From a virus: a stretch of 56,264 nt of DNA. A program made the translations under genes and the position numbers. Below are positions 20,201-28,729 of the stretch, one piece after another; within the stretch, counting starts at the first letter, position 1, and every line of letters begins with the position of its first letter. The notes beneath the pieces are model-generated. The model did not search any database and was not told the DNA's origin. It saw only the letters and a program-made list of their open reading frames with translations. The stretch lies in IMG/VR virus record IMGVR_UViG_3300025127_000046, positions 1 to 56,264 of that record; one strand, 5' to 3'.

Positions 20201-20750
20201 AGGTATTGAGACTTCCCATGGCTATCTGGATGCACATGCAAAGGAATATTCAGTTCATAACTCTTTGAACTATCGCAACTTGACTGTTCGTGGAACAGGT
20301 TCCGGTGAAAGTGGTACAATAAGAGTAAACAGTCAAGCGGGACGCAGAGAGGGCCTGAGAACATCATTGACAAGGCATTGCGGGCGCTTTGGGATTGACT
20401 CACAACATGGATCAGTTGCATCTTCTAATTATGAGTCTGAGGCTTCTTTTCACAAGATTCATCGAAATGTTGGTAGGAGGCCCACCGATACATCAACAAT
20501 TCCTGTGCCGGTTTTCAACGAAGACCATAATAATGCACATTTTAGCTCACTGTTGCCAAGGTCAGACTTTCAGTATTCTTGGGTAACTTCTTCATTGGGT
20601 AATAATTACTCATATAAAAGTGGAAAGCAGAGAATTTATGGCTACGCACCAACCGACGGAATTGTCAGTTCATCAGTAAGCATTGGTGGTGAAAGTGGAT
20701 TTGTCTCCGCAATAAATTTCCCAACCGCATCAGAAATTTTTGGAGTATAG
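14277..20750 (+). CDS. Giant (2157 aa) tail protein with two LamG-type lectin domains
   Basis: The first LamG/concanavalin-type domain is at residues about 178-358 (SGFTVEFWLKKPAF, then WKHYALSVISGSGG and GSLDDFRFWKTRRTSEQIYN). The second is at about 1648-1821 (SFTLAGWYKFDG, then TWAHIALTWQSSS and GGIDSFQFFNKVLTSAEVL). Between them, residues about 440-610 carry a T4-like tail segment (YLFQIMGSYFDTLFLQINEI, then GTESSIRNMMRCFGFDDEIV), a pattern I associate with marine-phage tail proteins. LamG folds bind sugars, so host-surface recognition or a fibre base is likely. Its start overlaps the previous gene, and the next ATG is two bases after its stop. Not a known gp number. Confidence 0.78.
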   Translation: MSIRDLFNKKSVSIENVATGSSDIESKDFVLTTMKKNETFIQNVDFASASNFARFGSAYEYYTTSIRRVYDEYPYDGSDKEKALFELSSSFLDKYIFDNLYPKSNGFVTFSYATFMASASPDANGYGTPSVSEREQIFIRGGLHTASSGMEGKPLVKTFSNSIVYDSDKNRTTTFKLNPSSGFTVEFWLKKPAFNTSKTEREVIFDSWNNKTGNDNGRFRIVLDGSSAADTFKFVFRSGSLASGKGVYETTVSDSTVTNASLTTWKHYALSVISGSGGLITRFYVNGLLNKKTTHNANGVMLDIGGLINGSIGSLVAATTHLSPSNQYGGKLSGSLDDFRFWKTRRTSEQIYNNYYTHVGGGTNTDDANTSLGLYYKFNEGIVGNSSYDSVVLDYSGRIANGTWTGYTSGARNAGSAFVLSSTVTSEPKDPIIRSAHPEVTTLLTNLQTSGSAWDDKNTSLLYNRVPSWIREEDESNNKNVKYLFQIMGSYFDTLFLQINEIPKLKEKRFYPDTNKPLPFTERLLKERGLITTKILSNNTLFEYYNGRDKNKIVYEKEINVLKNLIYNNIYNNLDYIMKAKGTESSIRNMMRCFGFDDEIVKLNIYTDNGTHYFTDKSRQTTINKNYVNFNTTNTFNSTIFQTSSTNNTNSFVTGSKAALDELYSAMTVEANIIVPDKIEVHEDGYFGTNFLSSSIFGLHEAGTNVGVYTWPSSEIANFQVYLLRDSLESKNAKFVLTNRSNSFFLTSSLIRDVYENQTWNIAVRVKPQKYPFIGNVVSTSNPLYTIDFYGVNHSFSVVENEFHVSESLSYASGSAFLTRPKRLYIGAHRTNFTGAVAQQSDLKIGSIAFYNDYVSNDDIKQHNLDPMNYGVEKSISSTSMFANGATNSYNSKFDSNVLIWNFQTVTGSDSSGLFTVDDYSSGSAAISSTFPDYLTKAYHKGKGFSFPTSNSSFIKSELVYASKKELPEMAYNSDSVTIETDEKKFFIKDDDVSDNYFSLEKSLYQVVSEEMLNMISSVKEFSNLMGKATDRYRVEYKRVNFIRSMFFDKVEEDLDFDSFTEYFKWIDNSVSYFVSQLFPASARHSKDISDIVESHILERNKYQNKFPLLTRYPSTEGQIKGSSEMRYSWKTGHAPIGGADDKNCVWQKLRKERTDIVERETIRQVINTESTGSGPSLAKADLTIYRGSAFALRRLSKPYRISQDLEPPLHGGINYPPKKNRDVIYHLAQRHGEKGNYGQPLNVVVAGPGTGSGKITQRSCDDIQDPNLKTRVYLDAFAGKYSNESYSPGARDVDSTYSYRLTELDLPVTVISSSVNSGYNSHVVNRFDSGSIVTNIHSDTTSPTNHIPMQGPFTETWVGGHQHRHIAVNRRDLSLIDDDTGTAPLNNLDNKYTRPEGWMLQLGDKDSPHDGAIGIVGPDYGGPYPDPARKVAVFYREERAKRPVNIKNIRYTTGSRNLGNFRENYELISAGGKMQNNLYLRKNPDHNFIPQTIGDILPTTTHPMTLLAQSPTSVGNVFGSYSNNRQVEQVAAVAGAKASGSIKLFGTSSISPSHNENIVLGAGGGFAAKEFWLPNDIGKTTTGEVYLISSGSSDTDLYNSFRTHLQNAYTSSYSVSYTTSPAVLGSAIYQTSSHNVSYLTASVSNFSASSFTLAGWYKFDGTHSGDKRLFWLGSATGNGRHSYAWADQGLSYMLRFRISYTDGGGNQKETQWQLSDLPGKMKNTWAHIALTWQSSSANPTFQNKPVIYINAISQSWSTTCDTYAGGCPSTWGGTYVPNPINQIQLFGDSNGWKGGIDSFQFFNKVLTSAEVLTLYNSRVAPNHSNPAIAIPSSSQCAAWWTMGDHASDPTPVHGQTTNLVNGGLIYDVMGNNNITVKQATLQARRMHWSSGIPQTASYATFSLTASTSTANQNRTIVLSSSAWHPTKRANSWYGSDSSITGGITPIAAVPGNINAIVNSSVTNTIITSRFSAPGGIETSHGYLDAHAKEYSVHNSLNYRNLTVRGTGSGESGTIRVNSQAGRREGLRTSLTRHCGRFGIDSQHGSVASSNYESEASFHKIHRNVGRRPTDTSTIPVPVFNEDHNNAHFSSLLPRSDFQYSWVTSSLGNNYSYKSGKQRIYGYAPTDGIVSSSVSIGGESGFVSAINFPTASEIFGV

Positions 20751-20751
20751 A

Positions 20752-23700
20752 ATGGCGAATTATTATTTAGACTTTGTTGGGTTGAACACTCTTATTTACG
20801 AACCAAGCACCTATATTGATGCCGATAGTGGCCTTTTTACTGGTACCACGAATGGAGAAAGAATCACAGATATAAATGGAGCCACCCAAGTGGTGTTCAT
20901 TTCCCCCATTGACAATGCAAGAGATGGCAGGTACAATCTTGTGGATACTGTCAATTTTATAGGCGCTATGGGAGGACTTACGATCTCGCCTATAGGCACA
21001 TGGCATCACCACGTGACTCATGGCGTGAAAAATTTCAAGTTTCCAAAATCAATTCCTAATTCTGCATCATATTTTTGTGCACTAATGCTACACAGGAACG
21101 GCCCCTATGGCTATCCAACGTGGAAACAGATCAGAGCTAGTGAGAATCCTCTAAGCAGAAGGCATGTTAAAGTGAGTGCCTTTACTCATGTTGTTGAGCC
21201 GGGCAACTCTATTGTAATTGATGGATCTAATGTAAGGGCAAAGTACGGAGAAATAAAAGCATACGTAGAAACTCCGGTCACTTTTAGAAATCATCCACTT
21301 GTGGTTCGAGGCGCATCAAGAACACAGTCGGAAAAGTCAAGCAAAATTTCAATGGAAAGATTTGACATCAAGACTAGCTACTCAAATCGATTGACGTTTT
21401 TTAACAACAAAGAGCTAGATAAATATTACGGCAAAACAGAAGATCGTGACAAGGTTTATGATAATATAAAAGATTTATATCTAGAAGATGGTCTGAATTC
21501 TATCGAATCGCCGATGGATGTTTTTGAGTTTATAAAATACTCCGAGACTGTCTATCCCTCGCAGATTTATGTCAACAAAAGTTATACAAGACAGAGAAAA
21601 AACTTCTCCTTCAATTGGAGAGATGAGAGAAACAACAGAAGACAAATGGGCGTTGATAACGGTTTTGGTTCCACCGTATCTCAGAGTGTGTGGCCTTTAG
21701 ACTGGAATACTGATGGCGACAACCACAGTACTGTGCTTATTCAACTGGGCTACGACCATCATGATGGCTCGTCGATTCCCCTAAAAGTAGATGCTGGAAT
21801 TTTGCAAAATCAATATTCTTCTGGTCACTATACGGTGCATCATTATGTGACATCTTCAGTGTTAGATACTTTTGTAAGGCCGGCCCCTATCTACAATAGA
21901 AAGCATACGATTGAACACTCGGCCTCGGTTGTTTCAAAGAATGGAATGCTAATCGAGGGCATTAATACTGGTACAACATTTGGCAATATAGGTGCTTTTG
22001 ACAGCTTTCAGGGTGATGCAAAGTGGCAAGCCGGAGAAATGAGAGGTAGAAATCCATTTTATGATTCTTATGACGAGTTTGTTCAAGGCGTAAGACAGAA
22101 AGGAAAAGGGTATACAATAGTGCCGGAGTTTAGAATAAGTAGCCATGTGAGCGATATAGTCTCGAAAGGAATAGACACAAAGTTTTCTAACATGTTTGAA
22201 TTGTCCGGGGCATTGGGTTCTGCTGATTTTAGCGATGAAGATAAATTTTTTGAAATCTATTCAACTAGTGACTTCCTTAAACATTTTGAAGTGATTAGAG
22301 AAGACCACAAAGACTTTGTTGAACCAAGAAGAATAAAATTAAAATGCAAAGCTGTATTGAAGTTTTTGCCTTATAATGGTTTTTATCCCGCACAAAGAAC
22401 AGTGGATATGGCAAAGCAATTTTATTCATCATACAGTAATGCAGTCTTAGGAGCAACAGGATCTACTTTTGATTATCAACCGTTAGGAAATTCGGCTAAA
22501 ATCGTCTTTCAAAACTTTTTAGCACCATTATTTGCACCCGGTGTTTTATTCAATTCGATAAAGTCTGGTATTGCTTGTGACTATCCTATTGTCACAAACC
22601 CAATTTCGGAAGCAAACGACAGGGTTTTGCTAAATCCGGCTGGCCCCAGCTTCGCCGGCAAATATTATCTCAACACAATAAGCAACACGGTGAATTTGTT
22701 TGAAGATAGAATTCCATTTACCGCATTGCTTAGTCCTGAAAGCCATATGGCAGGAAAATCTATTGGCTGCAATGAGCCTCATATTTCTAGCAACCTCTCA
22801 TCATCTGTATTTTGGAATGGCACCGGAGATAATTTGTATAAGCTAATGGCTCACAATTTTTTGTCTGAAGTGGGTTCATTTTTCTTGCAAGGTCAACAAT
22901 TTAGCAAAATTTATTCCGCACCATCAGATGATCCATCTGTTGGGCAAGCAAAGTCAGGATCAACATATTCTATGAGGGTTTCGATGTACAAAACATCGAA
23001 CACAGCATCTTTGACGCTAATCAACGGCTCCGATGGTTATTTTGCCGCTCCTCAGTACCCGTCCGGCTCCGTTGAGAACTTTACAATGTATTCAAGACCA
23101 ACAGCATTTGGCCCGCCTTCTCAAGCAACATGGCCCGCTACCGGATCTGTCTCTGACATGACCGGGTCAGACTCTGCGATTGGCGAGAATCACCCCTATA
23201 CTCCGCCCTACTATTATGGGCAAGCATGGGCAGATATCAAATTCACAGCAACTGAGACTAAAAAATACAGCATCGGAGAAATAATCCGTAATTCAACAGT
23301 TGAGTATTATAGACATTTAGACAGAAGAACTAATCATTCCAATGCAGACAGGAAAGAAGAGGCCATTAGAGTAAACAAGCTGTATAATACCAACGCAATG
23401 CAGCTAAGTGCATCTCTAGACTTGTTCGCTCAAGGTGAAATAAGAAATGTTGATTTGGTTGGAGACGGAACATCTCAAGGAGTGAGTGTTGCTGTTAATG
23501 CTTCTGGCGAAGAAAAGTCTAGATGGATAATTCAATCTTATTTTGAAACACCTATGTTAAATTTCAATAGTTATACGTCCACTGGCTCTCTTTATATGCC
23601 ACCAACAGAAGGCAAACAAGCTGTTCCACGTGGGATGTGGCATCAATATGGGTTTTTGGAAACAGACCCAGCTAAGGGCGTGTTCTTGGGAGTGTCTGAA

Positions 23701-25026
23701 ATACCAGAGGACTTTAGAACAAATTTTGTTGGCTCTGCGGCGGAAGAATCCTTAGTCGACTTATGCGGATTTAGCAAGGACGTAGTAAGACTAGGTACTC
23801 CTGCCACTGCCAAGCAAATTGGAGAAGCGGTAGTTGCAATTCCTTTTGTAGAGCAGAATGGTCGTAGAAAGTTTTTCAGATTAGAAAAAGGAGCTGTTTA
23901 TGGCGCAGCAGCAGATCTAGATATAAACACCAAAAGAGACAACATTGCAAATAGCATAATCGACATGGTTGATAAAATGAAAAGGTATGTTATTCCGCCA
24001 TTCATAGATTTTGTACATAGAAGAGACATTGAACCTTTTGCAATGTACATATTTGAATTTACAAAAATGCTAGACCAGCAAGATTTAGCAGATATATGGC
24101 AGAACTTGCCACCAAAAGATATTGGTCGTTCATTTAGTGAGGCGACAGCCACAATTAGTCACAACCTATTAGCCTATGAAATGCTTGGTGGTGGAAAGTT
24201 GAAAAAGTCCGAAGACGGCCAAGGAAAAGGTAATCCATTCCCAGAAAAAGTTCAATGGCTTGTATTCAAAGCCAAACAAAGAGGCGAGGCTAATTATTAT
24301 AATAAAGTCGTGGGATTGGGTAGAAAAACAAAAACAGCAGATTCTAAACCATTGCCTGAGAGTGATATTGGATCTTCAATATTTAGGCCGCCAAACTATG
24401 GAACAGACTTATCTTACAACTGGCCCTATGATTTCTTTTCATTGGTTGAGTTAGCCAAATTAGATGTTGATGTCACCATGTCTGATTCCTATGTTCAAGA
24501 TGATCCGAAATTATTGATAAAACCAATTATAGGAACGCCTACTGAGCCTCCTCCAAGGCCACCATTGCTTTACACTGGGCCGGTTGGGCCAACTGCTCCA
24601 ATACAAGAAGACTTCCCTGTTCTTGACGAGCAGAATACACAAGGCGAGAACATGGTAACAGGACAAATGATAAATTCTATTGAAGGCGATATGCAACAAA
24701 TAGAAACAGATTTTACAGATTTGATGCAGGATATGCAAACTATGACCCAAGGAGCGCAAGCAGGAATGGGCCCAATAAATATACAACAAGTAGCGATGGA
24801 CTCAGGGCCGGGCAGTTTTATGCCAGATACGCCAATGGATGGGGAACAAGTAGCATCCATGACGCAGAATTTTGTCGGCGGACTAACTAACAACATGATG
24901 CAACAAGCATCAACGATGCAACAGATGGCTTCAAGCCAATCAACTCAAATGCAACAGGCAGAATTGCAGGACGTTGGATCACAGTTTACGACAAATTTAT
25001 TATCTAACATGTTCACAGGATACTAA
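20752..25026 (+). CDS. Large tail/fibre-region structural protein (1424 aa) with Met/Gln-rich tail
   Basis: A 1424-aa protein of beta character, beginning MANYYLDFVGLNTLIYEP. I chose ATG 20752, preceded by TTGGAG; an in-frame TTG at 20740 would add four residues and overlap the preceding gene. Many short YNR/HDG segments and aromatic residues resemble marine tail proteins. The last 110 residues change sharply: a Pro-rich linker, then a low-complexity Met/Gln segment (DMQQIETDFTDLMQDMQT and MMQQASTMQQMASSQST), probably a helical bundle. No enzymatic motif is seen. The gene sits between the LamG giant and a family of appendage proteins, so it is probably part of the baseplate periphery. Confidence 0.72.
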   Translation: MANYYLDFVGLNTLIYEPSTYIDADSGLFTGTTNGERITDINGATQVVFISPIDNARDGRYNLVDTVNFIGAMGGLTISPIGTWHHHVTHGVKNFKFPKSIPNSASYFCALMLHRNGPYGYPTWKQIRASENPLSRRHVKVSAFTHVVEPGNSIVIDGSNVRAKYGEIKAYVETPVTFRNHPLVVRGASRTQSEKSSKISMERFDIKTSYSNRLTFFNNKELDKYYGKTEDRDKVYDNIKDLYLEDGLNSIESPMDVFEFIKYSETVYPSQIYVNKSYTRQRKNFSFNWRDERNNRRQMGVDNGFGSTVSQSVWPLDWNTDGDNHSTVLIQLGYDHHDGSSIPLKVDAGILQNQYSSGHYTVHHYVTSSVLDTFVRPAPIYNRKHTIEHSASVVSKNGMLIEGINTGTTFGNIGAFDSFQGDAKWQAGEMRGRNPFYDSYDEFVQGVRQKGKGYTIVPEFRISSHVSDIVSKGIDTKFSNMFELSGALGSADFSDEDKFFEIYSTSDFLKHFEVIREDHKDFVEPRRIKLKCKAVLKFLPYNGFYPAQRTVDMAKQFYSSYSNAVLGATGSTFDYQPLGNSAKIVFQNFLAPLFAPGVLFNSIKSGIACDYPIVTNPISEANDRVLLNPAGPSFAGKYYLNTISNTVNLFEDRIPFTALLSPESHMAGKSIGCNEPHISSNLSSSVFWNGTGDNLYKLMAHNFLSEVGSFFLQGQQFSKIYSAPSDDPSVGQAKSGSTYSMRVSMYKTSNTASLTLINGSDGYFAAPQYPSGSVENFTMYSRPTAFGPPSQATWPATGSVSDMTGSDSAIGENHPYTPPYYYGQAWADIKFTATETKKYSIGEIIRNSTVEYYRHLDRRTNHSNADRKEEAIRVNKLYNTNAMQLSASLDLFAQGEIRNVDLVGDGTSQGVSVAVNASGEEKSRWIIQSYFETPMLNFNSYTSTGSLYMPPTEGKQAVPRGMWHQYGFLETDPAKGVFLGVSEIPEDFRTNFVGSAAEESLVDLCGFSKDVVRLGTPATAKQIGEAVVAIPFVEQNGRRKFFRLEKGAVYGAAADLDINTKRDNIANSIIDMVDKMKRYVIPPFIDFVHRRDIEPFAMYIFEFTKMLDQQDLADIWQNLPPKDIGRSFSEATATISHNLLAYEMLGGGKLKKSEDGQGKGNPFPEKVQWLVFKAKQRGEANYYNKVVGLGRKTKTADSKPLPESDIGSSIFRPPNYGTDLSYNWPYDFFSLVELAKLDVDVTMSDSYVQDDPKLLIKPIIGTPTEPPPRPPLLYTGPVGPTAPIQEDFPVLDEQNTQGENMVTGQMINSIEGDMQQIETDFTDLMQDMQTMTQGAQAGMGPINIQQVAMDSGPGSFMPDTPMDGEQVASMTQNFVGGLTNNMMQQASTMQQMASSQSTQMQQAELQDVGSQFTTNLLSNMFTGY

Positions 25027-25028
25027 TC

Positions 25029-25958
25029 ATGACTTTCTTTAACAAAAAAGAGGATGTAATCAAAATAGAATTGACTCCACACGGCAGGAAGCTATTATCC
25101 AAGGGTAAATTGAAACCACAGTATTATGCTTTTTTTGACGACGACATTCTATATGATTCTGCAAAAGCAGGATTTTCTGAAACAAACACTGAAACAAAAA
25201 GCAGAATCCTTTCAGAAACTCCATATCTAAGGCCACAAGTAAGCTATATTGGAGTGGAATCAAATATAAGAGACCAAAAACCACAGATTGATAATAAAAT
25301 GCTAAATATGGTTGGCAGTAATAAAATAGAAGAGAAAAGAACAAATGGGTGGAAAGTAACGTTTTTACACAACACTGCATCGTCCATATCTAATAGCTTT
25401 GAATCATCTAATTCTCCAACCCTACAGATTCCACAAATAGATTGCAACATAGAGTATAAAATAAAATTAGAAAATGTGCAACCCAACAATCCAAAGACAA
25501 ACTACAACTTTTCCAGCATTGGGCAAAGTTTTGGCAACGAGAGTATAACACAAGAACAACAACAACTTCTAATTAACATCATCGAGCAAAATGGCTTCAA
25601 TTTTAACGAAGGGCTTGAGATGGAGGTGCACCTATATGAGGAAGATGAGTCGGCGTACAAAAAGTTATCCTTTATTGGCGAGAAGGAGATAATAGTTGAA
25701 GGCATCATGATTGATGATGAAGACTCCTTCTCTTCTTTGTTCAAGACAGAACAGAGACCAGAAACGCCTGACATAGTAAGTTATTGGCTTGATATAGCAA
25801 CCGATAGCACTATTGCGCCTTCTGATATCTGTAGCGGAAGAAAAAAACTTGAGCTAAATGATATTTACTTAGATAGTGAAGTAGAGTGTCCGGACGAAGG
25901 AGAGCTATATAATATTTATGCAAACACTGCTAAAGAGATCGAGGATTGTGAAGAATGA
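25029..25958 (+). CDS. Tail-associated protein with LTxHGRKxLSKG N-terminus
   Basis: A 309-aa protein. The N-terminus reads VIKIELTPHGRKLLSKGKL, a motif shared with the protein at 30708 (VVLTDHGRKVLSKG) and seen in marine T4-like phages. QYYAFFDDDILYDS and RILSETPYLRPQ follow. The C-terminal half is acidic (YEEDESAYKK, VECPDEGEL). The function is unknown; repeated use of this N-terminus in a phage tail region suggests a docking element for structural proteins. It overlaps the next gene by four bases (ATGA). Confidence 0.7.
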   Translation: MTFFNKKEDVIKIELTPHGRKLLSKGKLKPQYYAFFDDDILYDSAKAGFSETNTETKSRILSETPYLRPQVSYIGVESNIRDQKPQIDNKMLNMVGSNKIEEKRTNGWKVTFLHNTASSISNSFESSNSPTLQIPQIDCNIEYKIKLENVQPNNPKTNYNFSSIGQSFGNESITQEQQQLLINIIEQNGFNFNEGLEMEVHLYEEDESAYKKLSFIGEKEIIVEGIMIDDEDSFSSLFKTEQRPETPDIVSYWLDIATDSTIAPSDICSGRKKLELNDIYLDSEVECPDEGELYNIYANTAKEIEDCEE

Positions 25959-28729
25959 CAGTAGTAGGAAATGATTTGTTGCCAAATTGTTATGTAAAAA
26001 AAATAAATTTACATGATAACAAGATTGAAGTTAAGGCATTCTGTGTCGACTCCAACACAGAACCAGAATGGTGCAATGATCCGGTAAAGATGAAATATTA
26101 CAAATTGGTTGTCGTATCGACACAATCAGAGGCTGTTATTTTATCTATGCGTGAAGGTATCCTGAAAATGAACAAAAGGCACATTCAAAAGTTAGATGCA
26201 AATGCAGTTGTTAAAGTTGTTTCTATGAAGCACATAAAGTCTGAGGTCGTAGATGGTAATAAGATTTACCAAATTACAACTTCACATCCTTACGAAAATA
26301 CCAATAATTTATTTGTTTATGCTGCTGTAGTAGTTGATCCTATTGAGATTGCCGGCGAAAGATTCGCAGACGTAGAGTTTATTCAGGGCCCCATAGCCTC
26401 AGAGATTGTTTTTGAAAACGGCATAATGCAAACAACAACCAGCATTTGGAAATTGCCTAGTAATGAGCAATGGATTGGGCCAGTGCACCGACATCCAGAA
26501 GCAGGATTTATGCAGTTCTCTAGGCACTCTGACAATATTCCACACCAGCCAGTCTCTAGAGTTTATGTTCCTAATTTGAAACTGAAAGATCTAAGAAAAA
26601 AAACAAAAAGAAAAAATAGCATAAAAAAGTTTTCAAATAAGTTAACAGAAGTTTCTGATTTATTTCATTCGTTTGGAGATGATGGTGCTAATAAATTTAT
26701 GTTTTTCGTCAACATGGAGCAAATAATTTATAAAAACACAAAATATGGAACTGTCTTTTTGGCCCTTGACGATTCATATTCTGACAAATTCATCAATCAA
26801 ATAAGATTTAGAAATTTATCAATCAACAGAAACAAAATCAAAACATTTAGATTTATTAGCAACAAAGAAAAGAAAAGAAAAACCGTCGAGACAAAAAGAA
26901 TTATTACAAATTTTGAAAATATCGAGAGGGAATTCGTTGCTTCATACGGCGGCGAAACAATTCAGAGAAGAATCTTTCCCTTTGATAAAAAGTTAATGGC
27001 GATAGAATTCCCAGACACAGAATTACAAGAATTATTTGGTAAATATAATTATGATTTTTCTATGTCGTTTATGGATCCCACCATTGTTGAGGCTAAATCA
27101 ATTTTGCAAGATGTTTTACAAGCAATGAAATCGATAGACGATTACTTAAAAAGAATAAATTTTAGATTGAGAACAAAGGCACTAAAAGATAACCCTCCTA
27201 GCAACTGGTTTTCATCTGAGTTGTCTCTCTTTTCAGAAGATATCAGCACTGCTCCATGGATTTTCGCTCCAAAAATTTATTCTAAATACAAAAACATGTT
27301 TTTTAATGACGGAGAATCAACAGAGGCCACAGAGAACAAAAACTTTTCTCTTATAGAGCCCAAATCGTTGAACTATGGCTCACTATTGAATTTCAAATCA
27401 GAATTGTATAATTTGTACAATTATATTGAAAACGTTTTTGAGATAAAGATTGATAGTAAGAGTATAAACAATGAATTTTCGTGGCCCAAAAAAACAGCAA
27501 TGAGCAACATGGTGACTTACACTGCTCATTTTGAAAAAATAATTGAGCCACACTCCCACAGAAAGTTTTATTCGTATCTTCAAGACGGCACTGGTGACAC
27601 ATTTTTTAGAAGAATAAATAAAAACCAGATAAACCAAAGAGTACAAATTGAAAATAATAAATTTTTCAAATCTATGAAAAACGATTCTGACTCCGGTACG
27701 TTTGGAGATGTGAACAGCAGTAAAGCATCCTTTTTTACCCCAGTGTCTGTTCGGGGTAACAATAAACACTTTTCACTAGAAGATGTCAGAAATGTTGACT
27801 TGATAGAGTTCAACAAGTTCTATGATAATATAAAAATCAGAAAAGTTCGAAGCAAAAAGAGCGTGTTTAGAATAACGCCGTTAGCTTTTGAAATGTTTCC
27901 ACATCTCTTTGAAACACAAAACGAAGAAGATTACTATGTGGATGCCGAAGACTATTTAGGTAGTGATTCTAATTTCTTGAATTTTTCTGATGTTGAGGTT
28001 GAACAAAAGAAGAAAAAGTTTAGACAGAAAACCAAAAGAAAATTTAGTAATAAAATTTCCAAAAACAAGACAAGCTCTAGAGACAAAATTTCGATTTATA
28101 AAAAGAATAATATTTTTACGAAAAGGCCTATTTCTCGTGCTCCGAAAAGCTCTAGAGGGGTTCCTCTGATACCAAATCAATTTAGAGCTTTCAATTTTAA
28201 ATCTTTGAAAATTGCGAAGCCCGTCTTCACTCAAAGAGAAGTAATCGAAGCAGATAATGATTTGCTTGTTTCTGTTTATTATTTTTATATTTCTCAATTT
28301 GAATATCTGTTGGATTTCAAAGTTAGTTCAAATGGAGTTAAAGATTTGAAGAATCCTATTTGGAATGTTGTGACTCACGATATGATAGATAGTTTGTCGA
28401 ATGGAACATTGTGTAGAATGGTAAGACCAAAAAGCATGGCTACTAATTACGAAATAGACGAAAGAGTTGTGCTGCCGTATTCAGATGAGCATTTTATCAT
28501 GACCAACAGCACTCTCCCTGCGATTGCTCCCGAGGCCACAACATCATCATCATCGCAAACAATAAACAATTTCACAACCACAGCAAATGTTGATATGGCC
28601 GGCAGTGTAAGCGAATTAATAAAGCAAAATCCTACAACAGAAGAACAAATTTTCTCCTCAACAGAGACAAAAGAAACAGGACAAACAGCCGCAGCAACTA
28701 ACTATAACACTGGAACTGGAGGCTACTAA
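25955..28729 (+). CDS. Structural protein of the tail region, 924 aa
   Basis: A long protein with no domain I can name. The first 200 residues are beta-rich (PIEIAGERFADVEFIQGPIA, then IWKLPSNEQWIGPVHRHPE). A Lys/Arg-rich patch near residues 210-225 (LRKKTKRKNSIKK) and another near 685-700 (KKKKFRQKTKRK) make it strikingly basic. The C-terminus is Ser/Thr-rich and ends GTGTGY-like (NTGTGGY). It shares overlapping start and stop junctions with its neighbours, which mark it as part of the same structural operon. Virion location is inferred only from neighbours. Confidence 0.68.
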   Translation: MTVVGNDLLPNCYVKKINLHDNKIEVKAFCVDSNTEPEWCNDPVKMKYYKLVVVSTQSEAVILSMREGILKMNKRHIQKLDANAVVKVVSMKHIKSEVVDGNKIYQITTSHPYENTNNLFVYAAVVVDPIEIAGERFADVEFIQGPIASEIVFENGIMQTTTSIWKLPSNEQWIGPVHRHPEAGFMQFSRHSDNIPHQPVSRVYVPNLKLKDLRKKTKRKNSIKKFSNKLTEVSDLFHSFGDDGANKFMFFVNMEQIIYKNTKYGTVFLALDDSYSDKFINQIRFRNLSINRNKIKTFRFISNKEKKRKTVETKRIITNFENIEREFVASYGGETIQRRIFPFDKKLMAIEFPDTELQELFGKYNYDFSMSFMDPTIVEAKSILQDVLQAMKSIDDYLKRINFRLRTKALKDNPPSNWFSSELSLFSEDISTAPWIFAPKIYSKYKNMFFNDGESTEATENKNFSLIEPKSLNYGSLLNFKSELYNLYNYIENVFEIKIDSKSINNEFSWPKKTAMSNMVTYTAHFEKIIEPHSHRKFYSYLQDGTGDTFFRRINKNQINQRVQIENNKFFKSMKNDSDSGTFGDVNSSKASFFTPVSVRGNNKHFSLEDVRNVDLIEFNKFYDNIKIRKVRSKKSVFRITPLAFEMFPHLFETQNEEDYYVDAEDYLGSDSNFLNFSDVEVEQKKKKFRQKTKRKFSNKISKNKTSSRDKISIYKKNNIFTKRPISRAPKSSRGVPLIPNQFRAFNFKSLKIAKPVFTQREVIEADNDLLVSVYYFYISQFEYLLDFKVSSNGVKDLKNPIWNVVTHDMIDSLSNGTLCRMVRPKSMATNYEIDERVVLPYSDEHFIMTNSTLPAIAPEATTSSSSQTINNFTTTANVDMAGSVSELIKQNPTTEEQIFSSTETKETGQTAAATNYNTGTGGY

